This document shows positions 1-6,263 of a stretch of 8,495 nucleotides of DNA, piece after piece. The position numbers were made by a program, and so were the translations under genes. How positions within the stretch are numbered: position 1 is the first letter of the stretch; each line of letters begins with the position of its first letter. The DNA comes from CAJOLV01 sp045631885. GTDB lineage: Bacteria; Bacillota_I; Bacilli_A; RFN20; CAG-826. The DNA lies in contig JAZQVN010000040.1 in assembly GCA_045631885.1 (NCBI GenBank), positions 1 through 8,495 of the forward strand, in the 5' to 3' direction. The notes beneath the pieces are model-generated. The model saw only the letters and a list, made by a program, of their open reading frames with translations, had not been told where the DNA came from and ran no database searches.

Positions 1-1
1 G

Positions 2-2074
2 CCTCATAGCTGCGGCGATACTGGCTGTTGTGGGCTTTATGGTTGCAGCCTCTGCCACTTCCGTGGAGGTGGAAGTGAAGAAAGCGGAGGAGAAGGTCAA
101 GGTTCAGGAGGAGATTCAGGAAGTGGTTCTGGTGAGGGTCAAGGTGGATCAGATTCTGGTTCTGGAGAAGGACAAGGCGGAGGCTCTAGCGAGGGTGAAG
201 GCCAAGGTTCAGGCGAAGGACAAGGTAGCGATCCAGTTATCACCACGAGCAAAAGAATGCAGGATACTCCAATCCTCCACTGCTTCAACTGGTCAATCAG
301 CAATATTTCTAATAATTTACAAAATATTAAGGATGCAGGGTTTAAATCTATTCAATTATCCCCAATGCAGCCTCAAAAAGACTATTACACAGGCCAAAAC
401 TGGGAATCCCAATGGTGGAAGCTATATCAACCGTTAGGCTTTTCTGTGGCCCAATCTAATCAAAATGTCGTTGGCACGAAGAGCGAACTCACCGCTTTAT
501 GTACAAAAGCTAAGTCTATGGGCATCGATGTTATCATGGACGTTGTCGCTAACCATTTAGCGGGTGGAAATCAAACATCTTTAAATGGTTCAGTCAATAA
601 TTTTGAAAAAGATATCTATTCTCAAAATTTAATCCACGGCATTGCTCAATATGTTAATGACAACTCTGTACAAGCGGTTACGCAGTACACAATTGGTGAT
701 TATCCAGATTTAAAAACCGAGACCACCACTGTTCAAAATAGAGTTTTATCATTATTAAAAGAATATATCGACTGCGGTGTTAATGGTTTCAGATTTGACG
801 CGGCTAAACATATTGAAACTCCAGATGATGGAACATATGCTTCTAACTTCTGGCCAACAGTTTTAAATGGCGCTACTACTTATGCCAATAACAAAGGTTT
901 AGTTGACCCATACTATTATGGAGAAATCTTATATCAATGTGGTTCAGGTAGAAGTTTCTCATCATATACAAAGTATATGTCAGTTACAGATTCATCTTTA
1001 AGTGGCTCTGTTAGACTTGGCGTTGTTAACAAAAATGTTTCTTCAATCGTTAACGCAAAATACAACACAAACTTATCTGGTATCAACACAGTCTTATGGG
1101 CGGAATCTCATGATAACTATGCGACAAGTAATGATAGCCAAGATAAATCCACGAATGTTTCTATCTCTGATATCAACAAGGCCTATATGATTCAAGCCAG
1201 TAGAAAAGACGCGGCTATCTTATATTTATCTCGCCCAAGTGGAAATATCGGTTCCACTGGTGATCAAAGTTATAAGAACAAAGAAATCAAAGCTATCAAT
1301 GAATTCCATAATCTTTTAGTTAATAAAAGCGAAAGCATCTCTTCTGATAACGGTTGCTTTGTTAACGTCAGAGGAACTTCAGGCGCGGCAATTATCAATG
1401 TCGCAGATTCAAACACATCTAAAACAGTGAAGGTTTCTGGTTTAGCTAATGGCACATATAAAGACTTAGTCTCAGGCGAATCATTTAACGTCAATAACGG
1501 AAGCGTCTCCGCGAAGTTCACTAATGGAGCCTGTATCTTAGTTAATGAAAACGCAAGTGACTTAGTGGTCCCATCAATTGAACTCAGTTATAAAGAAGTT
1601 TACTCTTCTTCTCAAGCGATTTCCGTCACTGCGAAAAACGCGACGACTTTAACCTATTCTATTAATGGAGGAACCTCCACTGCTTTAACGAGTAATTCAT
1701 TAACTTTACCATCAAGTTTAGCTAATGGAAAAGTATCGGTGAAATTCTCCGCTACTAATAGTAATGGAACAGTGCAAAAAGAAGCCGTTATGGTCAAGAC
1801 TGATTCATTACTTAATAAATCTTTAATTATATATAATAGTGATTCTAATCATGACTGTTTCCTCTGGGCCTGGAAAGATAATGGACAAGGCTCATGGTTA
1901 ACTCCAAGTAAAGAAGGAACATCCTTAGGATTTGATATGGGACAAAATAATAACTTTGTCTTAGTTACATTCGCTAAAGGAACTACTTCTCCTAACTGGG
2001 ATAATAAAGTCAAACAAAGCGTGGATACTTCTTTATCTAGTCGTATCTATGACTTCAATTCTTTAATTTCTTAA
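2..2074 (+). CDS. Secreted alpha-amylase, GH13 (AmyE-like), with C-terminal starch-binding module; 5' end outside window
   Basis: This enzyme should cleave internal alpha-1,4 bonds of starch outside the cell. The four GH13 conserved regions are all present: DVVANH (539-556), GFRFDAAKH (785-811, nucleophile Asp at 797-799), the acid/base Glu in YYGEI (923-925), and the ESHD region with His-Asp at 1109-1114. From memory, segments such as NWS, DAGF, FRFDAAKHIE.PDDG and YGEIL follow Bacillus subtilis AmyE closely, which suggests subfamily GH13_28. The catalytic barrel spans about 260-1340 and a beta-sandwich C domain about 1345-1550. An Ig-like domain follows (about 1574-1800), then a Trp-rich module (about 1820-2065, WAW and NWDNKVKQ) that most resembles CBM26. 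The frame is open from base 2 through a Gly/Ser/Glu/Gln linker (65-229), so the ATG at 257, which has no ribosome site, is not the true start. No signal peptide is visible in this frame; a hydrophobic stretch lies in another frame at 3-62. Family is very sure, the start is unresolved. Confidence 0.93.
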   Translation, partial: PHSCGDTGCCGLYGCSLCHFRGGGSEESGGEGQGSGGDSGSGSGEGQGGSDSGSGEGQGGGSSEGEGQGSGEGQGSDPVITTSKRMQDTPILHCFNWSISNISNNLQNIKDAGFKSIQLSPMQPQKDYYTGQNWESQWWKLYQPLGFSVAQSNQNVVGTKSELTALCTKAKSMGIDVIMDVVANHLAGGNQTSLNGSVNNFEKDIYSQNLIHGIAQYVNDNSVQAVTQYTIGDYPDLKTETTTVQNRVLSLLKEYIDCGVNGFRFDAAKHIETPDDGTYASNFWPTVLNGATTYANNKGLVDPYYYGEILYQCGSGRSFSSYTKYMSVTDSSLSGSVRLGVVNKNVSSIVNAKYNTNLSGINTVLWAESHDNYATSNDSQDKSTNVSISDINKAYMIQASRKDAAILYLSRPSGNIGSTGDQSYKNKEIKAINEFHNLLVNKSESISSDNGCFVNVRGTSGAAIINVADSNTSKTVKVSGLANGTYKDLVSGESFNVNNGSVSAKFTNGACILVNENASDLVVPSIELSYKEVYSSSQAISVTAKNATTLTYSINGGTSTALTSNSLTLPSSLANGKVSVKFSATNSNGTVQKEAVMVKTDSLLNKSLIIYNSDSNHDCFLWAWKDNGQGSWLTPSKEGTSLGFDMGQNNNFVLVTFAKGTTSPNWDNKVKQSVDTSLSSRIYDFNSLIS
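3..62 (+). other. Signal-peptide-like stretch in the wrong frame for the amylase
   Basis: Read from base 3, this stretch encodes LIAAAILAVVGFMVAASA followed by Thr-Ser: a hydrophobic core and an Ala-Ser-Ala motif typical of signal peptidase I sites. The amylase frame over the same bases gives a Cys/Gly-rich peptide with six Cys in about 20 residues, unlike the rest of the protein. One extra base near 62-63 would join the signal to the linker as Ser-Gly-Gly-Gly. It may therefore be the amylase secretion signal cut off by a one-base deletion or sequence error. Against this, the codons (CTC, CTG) are unusual here, and T/C-rich second positions can give hydrophobic peptides by chance. Confidence 0.45.
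65..229 (+). repeat. Coding repeat: Gly/Ser/Glu/Gln linker with five EGQG units
   Basis: Fifty-five residues consist almost only of Gly, Ser, Glu, Gln and Asp. The tetrapeptide Glu-Gly-Gln-Gly occurs five times, at 92-103, 134-145, 167-178, 197-208 and 215-226, usually preceded by Ser/Gly. It looks like a flexible, acidic spacer holding the amylase catalytic domain away from its N-terminal anchor or signal. The codons vary between units, so it is not a perfect DNA tandem repeat, but GGT/GGA runs make it prone to slippage. Confidence 0.8.
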
Positions 2075-2117
2075 AATTCTTTAGCAGTTTTATCATCTTT
2101 ATTTGTCTTATATGGTG

Positions 2118-2123
2118 AAGGAG
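2118..2123 (+). promoter_or_regulatory. Ribosome binding site of the vWA lipoprotein gene
   Basis: AAGGAG lies 10 bases before the ATG at 2134. It fixes that start, which also gives a well-formed lipoprotein signal. The 59-base gap after the amylase stop contains no hairpin terminator and no clear promoter, so read-through from the amylase is likely. Confidence 0.75.
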
Positions 2124-2133
2124 ATAAAAAACG

Positions 2134-3450
2134 ATGAAATTCAATAAATTATTTAAAAACTTATTAATTCCTCTATCAATTTTTGCTTTGTCCGCTTGTG
2201 GAAGTTCCACTAATGATGCATCTATAGAAGCTGGAAAATCAGGCGGAGATGCTGAAGGTGGTTTTGAAGAAGGTGGATCTGGAGGATGGTTCTCAGAAGG
2301 TGATGGAGATGTAACTCCAGGAGGATACGACGCTCCAAGTGGAGGCGGAGAAGATGTTCCAGGAAGCGTACCTGAAGAAGGAGAAGAACCGACTAAACCA
2401 AATGATTACACCGTTCAATCGGGTCAATTAACTTGTTCAGCATTAAATGATAATGATCACTACGGCTATTGGAAATCATTAAGTGAATCTAATCAAGAAG
2501 GAAAAGGCATCTATCAAGATTATAAAGAAAAATATGACTTCAATACCTTTAACCGTTTAGTCTTAAAAATCACTAATGGTCGAGATATCAAAGTCAGCTT
2601 AAAAGATAATAGTTACACAAGTCATGTTGATAACTTTAATAACGCTTATTTATTCCCAGAACTAGACAAGGAAAACTACGATATTAATATATCCTACATT
2701 GATAAAGATGGAAATAGGCAAAATATTGAGAAAAATGTCACTAATAACGAGGAGATTGATTTAGAAAATGAATCAGTTAAAAATGAAATCATTCAACTGA
2801 TGTTTGTTATTGATGCAACTGGTTCAATGGGGGATGAAATACGCTATATCAAAGCAGAAGTTAAAGACGTTATCGCTTCTATTAAAGAAGATAATCCAAA
2901 CTCCACTATCCAATTAGCGATGATGGTGTATCGCGATATCGGCGATAAATATGTCACTAAATATAACGACTTCACTACCGATATTGAAAAACAACAATCA
3001 TTCATTAATGAACAATATGCTTCAGGAGGCGGAGATTTCCCAGAAGCAGTCCATATTGCTTTATCTGAAGCTGTCGATAAGGACTGGTCTAGTAGTGACG
3101 CCACTAAAATCATCATTCATATTGCTGACGCACCAAGTCACGACAAAGATGTTGATGATTGGAATGTCGCAGTGAAAAAAGCTAGTGAAAAAGGTATCAA
3201 AATTATCACTGTCGCATCAAGCGGGATTGACCGCATGACGGAATATTGTTTCAGAAGTCAATCAATCTTAACAGGCGGACAATATGTTTATCTCACTAAT
3301 CACTCTGGAATAGGTGGAGAACATTTAGAAGCCACGAGAGAAGATGAAGCGGTTATTGAATATCTCAATGCCTGCTTAGTAAGACTAGTAAACGAATATT
3401 ATACCGGAGAGCTAATCGAGCCAATCAGTTATTATCAGAATAACCAATAA
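2134..3450 (+). CDS. Lipoprotein with von Willebrand factor A domain
   Basis: This is a predicted lipid-anchored surface protein of 438 residues. The signal is Lys-rich, then hydrophobic, ending in the lipobox LSAC with the anchor Cys at residue 22. Residues 33-88 form an acidic Gly/Glu/Ser/Pro linker resembling the amylase linker. Residues about 95-215 look like an Ig- or regulatory-type beta-sandwich. A vWA domain fills about 219-420 with metal-site motif DATGSMGD (Asp227, Thr229, Ser231), a second loop at GGGDFPEA (Asp301) and HIADAPSH (Asp332). The GGGD.PE and IADAP.H motifs resemble the vWA part of VwkA-type alpha-kinases, but no kinase domain is present. It presumably binds a protein or surface partner through a metal ion. 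Its partner is unknown; a role beside the amylase in holding starch or enzymes at the surface is only a guess from position. Transcription ends at the hairpin just downstream. Confidence 0.9.
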   Translation: MKFNKLFKNLLIPLSIFALSACGSSTNDASIEAGKSGGDAEGGFEEGGSGGWFSEGDGDVTPGGYDAPSGGGEDVPGSVPEEGEEPTKPNDYTVQSGQLTCSALNDNDHYGYWKSLSESNQEGKGIYQDYKEKYDFNTFNRLVLKITNGRDIKVSLKDNSYTSHVDNFNNAYLFPELDKENYDINISYIDKDGNRQNIEKNVTNNEEIDLENESVKNEIIQLMFVIDATGSMGDEIRYIKAEVKDVIASIKEDNPNSTIQLAMMVYRDIGDKYVTKYNDFTTDIEKQQSFINEQYASGGGDFPEAVHIALSEAVDKDWSSSDATKIIIHIADAPSHDKDVDDWNVAVKKASEKGIKIITVASSGIDRMTEYCFRSQSILTGGQYVYLTNHSGIGGEHLEATREDEAVIEYLNACLVRLVNEYYTGELIEPISYYQNNQ

Positions 3451-3451
3451 T

Positions 3452-3486
3452 AAAAAAATGCCCGACATAAAGTCGGGCTTTCTTAA
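3452..3486. terminator. Bidirectional intrinsic terminator between convergent units
   Basis: The stem GCCCGAC (3460-3466) pairs perfectly with GTCGGGC (3472-3478) around the loop ATAAA. On the + strand it is followed by TTTCTT. On the - strand the hairpin is followed by ATTTTTTT (complement of 3452-3459), the better U-tract. It lies 10 bases past the vWA stop and about 19 past the ACP stop, so it can end both transcripts. Confidence 0.93.
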
Positions 3487-3496
3487 CATTTAATAA

Positions 3497-3736
3497 CTAT
3501 TTGCTTTTTTCTTGGACGAAATCAACAACATCCCCTACTGTGACAAAGTTAACAGGTTCATTAAAGGAGATAGCGAATTCTTCTTCCATTTCCATCGCTA
3601 GCATCATTAAGCCAAGGGAATCAAATTTTAAGTCATCAATTAATTTAGTGTCTTCATTAACTCCATCAACTTTGACATTTGGCATTGAATGAACAATAAT
3701 CTTTTTTAATTTTTCGATGATTTCTTTTCTTTCCAT
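3497..3736 (-). CDS. Acyl carrier protein
   Basis: A 79-residue acidic helical protein of typical ACP size. The phosphopantetheine attachment site is Ser40 in the motif FDSLGL, preceded by the usual acidic LIDDL segment. It should carry acyl chains as thioesters on its 4'-phosphopantetheine arm in the cytoplasm. It is the last gene of the leftward operon: its ATG overlaps the stop of the acyltransferase gene in TAATG, which points to translational coupling and a functional pairing in which the ACP is acyl donor for that enzyme. It could be the general fatty-acid ACP, but no fab genes are here, so a dedicated ACP is equally possible. A D-alanyl or polyketide carrier is less likely, since no matching enzymes are near. 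Confidence 0.93.
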   Translation of the reverse strand: MERKEIIEKLKKIIVHSMPNVKVDGVNEDTKLIDDLKFDSLGLMMLAMEMEEEFAISFNEPVNFVTVGDVVDFVQEKSK

Positions 3737-5052
3737 TATTCTTTACCTTCCTTTTTATATGGTTCATATAAGTAGTCAAACCAAGGGAAATTCTTCCAAG
3801 TATTGACGTGTAATCTATGCATTTCTTCTACAAGTAGAAGAATCTTGACCGCTGCGCCTTTGATATGAGGGGTGAATTCATGATATTCACCTTTTACATA
3901 AACGCAGATTTTTGTTAAATCAACAGGGATGTTGAATGTATATAAATTCGTGTAATCAAGATTTAAAACAAATGGTTCACCATTTTTATTTCCCACAAAG
4001 TGGAATCCTTCGTGATCCACGGTAATTCTACCTTCACCAGCTTTTTCACTAGTCTCTTTATTCTTGATATAGTGATCATTTGGTAACATTCCTAAATCAG
4101 ATTCCGCGGAGAAGGAATATTTATCATCTTCTCTAATCGCTTTAATAATTCCCGCGCGTTCTTGAATAACCCATTGAAGAGGTGTTTCTGGCATCACGCT
4201 ATTCTTGTATGGATGGAAGTCATAATATTCATCCATATCCGCACCATTACCGCATTTTAAGCATTTGATGTAGTTATTTCGACTTTCCATCATGAATTCT
4301 TCACCACAACTTGGGCATTTATAACACATGTCGGATAAGTTTTTGGCAATACCACCTTTAGCTTTAAATTTGACTCTCGCGGTTTTATTCCATTCATAAT
4401 CATCAAATTTGAATTCTAAATTGATTTTATCTTCAATTTCTTGTTCAGATAGACTTTCTAAATCTTCTCTTTTGAATAATAAATATAATTTACCGTTAAC
4501 TTTACCAAATCTATCTTCATCGCAGTTTTTATTATTAGTTAAATAGCTTCCTTCTAAATGCATCATATAGACAGGGACTTTATAATGCTTTAATAATTTA
4601 CCAGTTCCTGGAACGATTGGTTGGTTATTACCAAAATTTGATGAATTACCTTCTGGAGATAAAGCGACAATTCCTCCAGACATAATCACGGAGTTAATCG
4701 CTTTCATACCGACAAAGTCGGTATTATCAAAAGGTTTCTTTGGTAAAATCCTTTGCATTTTAAAAGCCCAATGCAAATGAGAACGGAAGAATTCATTATA
4801 TTCTGCGACCATTGACATTCTTCTTGGCCATAATGCAGTGCATAAAAAAGTATGATCTCTTCTCGATTGGTGGTTCCATATCACAAAAGCTGCGCCTTTT
4901 TTTGGAACTCTATCAATAATTTCTAAATGAGGATGATATTTTGCCCCTAATAAGTGAGTTCTACCGACTAGATAATAAATAAAATGCGGCAAAAAAGCTG
5001 GTGATTTATATTTTCTAGTGGCGACTTCTTTTCTGATATCTAATTTTTTCAT
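3736..5052 (-). CDS. PlsC-like acyltransferase with inserted zinc ribbon and extra C-terminal domain
   Basis: A 438-residue protein of the glycerol-phosphate/lysophosphatidate acyltransferase superfamily, which moves acyl groups from ACP or CoA onto a hydroxyl of a lipid. The catalytic motif H-x4-D is NHQSRRD (His61, Asp66). The substrate-binding motif is SPEGNSS (132-138), a variant of the usual FPEGTRS. The acyltransferase domain covers about 25-235. A four-Cys zinc ribbon follows (Cys246, Cys249, Cys264, Cys267, bases 4317-4252; Cys243 is nearby), then about 170 residues (270-438) with a beta-rich part that I do not recognise. Ordinary PlsC proteins are about 200-250 residues and lack these parts. 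The ATG has only a weak AGGGG site 14 bases upstream. It shares one base with the ACP gene and lies 47 bases after the ferredoxin-reductase-like gene. The acceptor lipid is unknown. Confidence 0.87.
   Translation of the reverse strand: MKKLDIRKEVATRKYKSPAFLPHFIYYLVGRTHLLGAKYHPHLEIIDRVPKKGAAFVIWNHQSRRDHTFLCTALWPRRMSMVAEYNEFFRSHLHWAFKMQRILPKKPFDNTDFVGMKAINSVIMSGGIVALSPEGNSSNFGNNQPIVPGTGKLLKHYKVPVYMMHLEGSYLTNNKNCDEDRFGKVNGKLYLLFKREDLESLSEQEIEDKINLEFKFDDYEWNKTARVKFKAKGGIAKNLSDMCYKCPSCGEEFMMESRNNYIKCLKCGNGADMDEYYDFHPYKNSVMPETPLQWVIQERAGIIKAIREDDKYSFSAESDLGMLPNDHYIKNKETSEKAGEGRITVDHEGFHFVGNKNGEPFVLNLDYTNLYTFNIPVDLTKICVYVKGEYHEFTPHIKGAAVKILLLVEEMHRLHVNTWKNFPWFDYLYEPYKKEGKE
3746..3752 (-). promoter_or_regulatory. 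Ribosome binding site of the ACP gene
   Basis: On the - strand AGGAAGG lies 9 bases before the ACP ATG, inside the last codons of the acyltransferase gene. It supports independent or coupled initiation at the TAATG overlap. Confidence 0.7.
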
Positions 5053-5099
5053 GCAAAATATATTATCCCCTAATCATATAGAAAAATCATTAAAGATTT

Positions 5100-6263
5100 T
5101 TATTTAATATTAATTTTAATTACTAAATCACTCGTTGGATAAGTGACGCAGCTATGAACGTAATGATATTCTTTATCGATAAATCTTCTTTCATCTTTAT
5201 CGCTTGGAATATAATAAGTTCCTTTTATTATTTTGATACGGCAACTACCACATCTACCACCTCGACAAGATGTATGGATATTAATGCCTTTACTTTCTAA
5301 TGCATCAGCGATACTTTGATTTCCCAAACAGGTGATGTGATAAGTTTCTAAGCCTTGATGAACTTCGATATTAAATGATTTATTGATATTTTTAATATCA
5401 AATCCTTCTTCTTTACTGACGTCTTCAATTGGGAAAGCTTCATTTCTCACTCTTCTAAGATCGACATTTAATTTCTTTAATTCTTCGATAATATGTCGAT
5501 ACATCATAAGCGGTCCAGAGAAGTAATAAGTGCAATTGGGAGAAGAATATTTCTTAATTAGTTCACTATTAATAAAACCTTTTTCTCCTTTATAAGGGTA
5601 ATTACCACTTATAACGTGGATGACTCTCACATTATTTCCGGATAAATAGTCTAATTCCGCTTTGCCAATGATTTGATCAGGATTATCACTCCCGTACAAG
5701 ATTGTTAAATTAATAGGTAAATTTCTTTCATTAATATCTTTGGCCATTGAGATAAATGGAGTGATACCCGCTCCTCCAGCGATTGCGACGATATCTTCCG
5801 AATCTCTAAATTCATTATATGAAAATTGACCTTGGCCCACTTCAATATAGACGATATCATCCACTTTTAAGTTATGGTTAATATATTTAGAAACTAAACC
5901 ATTCGGTCGATCTTTAACGATAATCTCCACTATTTTTTCTTTATAAGATGTATTTGGAGAAGAGACTATTGAATAAGGTCTAGAATAATATTTATCACCG
6001 ATTCTAATAGTTAAAACTAAATATGTACCCGCTAAGAAATATGGGATATTTTTACTAGATAAAACTACTCTTTTACTATCATTAGTCTCAGGTAAGATAT
6101 CAAAGACTGTCGCTTCAATTTTTCCTGGATGTAATTGCTTTGCAATTAAGTTGATATTACTCTTCTTAATCTCTTTATCATCTGCGTTTTTAATCGCTAA
6201 TTTTCTTTTCTTTTTAACGCGAAAAATACCAGAGAGGTCTTTGAGGAAACCTTTAATTTTCAT
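5100..6263 (-). CDS. Ferredoxin-NAD(P)H reductase-type oxidoreductase with C-terminal 2Fe-2S ferredoxin domain
   Basis: A 387-residue electron-transfer flavoprotein that should take electrons from NAD(P)H through FAD to its own 2Fe-2S cluster and then to a partner. Order: a basic Lys/Arg-rich N-terminal segment (1-35), an FAD-binding barrel (about 45-150, motif RPYS at 95-98), an NAD(P)-binding domain (about 155-275, AGGAGITP at 162-169 and FSGP at 248-251), and a plant-type ferredoxin (about 297-387). Cluster ligands are Cys333, Cys338, Cys341 and Cys372 in the C-x4-C-x2-C pattern. The flavin-NAD-FeS order matches PaaE/Hcr-type reductases. The gene starts at a TAATG overlap with the FAD oxidoreductase gene upstream, so that protein is the likely electron acceptor; this is inferred from position. 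The basic N-terminus could help it sit at the membrane. NADH versus NADPH preference cannot be read. Confidence 0.92.
   Translation of the reverse strand: MKIKGFLKDLSGIFRVKKKRKLAIKNADDKEIKKSNINLIAKQLHPGKIEATVFDILPETNDSKRVVLSSKNIPYFLAGTYLVLTIRIGDKYYSRPYSIVSSPNTSYKEKIVEIIVKDRPNGLVSKYINHNLKVDDIVYIEVGQGQFSYNEFRDSEDIVAIAGGAGITPFISMAKDINERNLPINLTILYGSDNPDQIIGKAELDYLSGNNVRVIHVISGNYPYKGEKGFINSELIKKYSSPNCTYYFSGPLMMYRHIIEELKKLNVDLRRVRNEAFPIEDVSKEEGFDIKNINKSFNIEVHQGLETYHITCLGNQSIADALESKGINIHTSCRGGRCGSCRIKIIKGTYYIPSDKDERRFIDKEYHYVHSCVTYPTSDLVIKINIK

Noticed and set aside
257..259. ATG as start of the amylase
   Set aside because: No Shine-Dalgarno precedes it, the frame is open upstream through a clear secreted-type linker, and starting here would leave an extracellular enzyme with no export signal.
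30..437. Val/Lys/Glu-rich open frame starting at GTG
   Set aside because: Apart from its first 33 bases, which may be part of a signal peptide, it is the out-of-frame shadow of the Gly-rich amylase linker and catalytic domain start. It has no ribosome site and no recognisable domain.
1270..1521. Antisense open frame within the amylase gene
   Set aside because: Lies wholly opposite well-conserved amylase sequence, lacks a ribosome site and has no domain; likewise the antisense frame at 2844-3116 within the vWA domain.
5082..5101. AT-only inverted repeat AAAAATC/GATTTTT at the end of the reductase gene
   Set aside because: The stem is seven pairs with a single G-C and overlaps the stop codon; too weak to call a terminator or attenuator. 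A promoter for the acyltransferase in the same 47-base gap was also considered (GATAAT), but no convincing -35 element is present.
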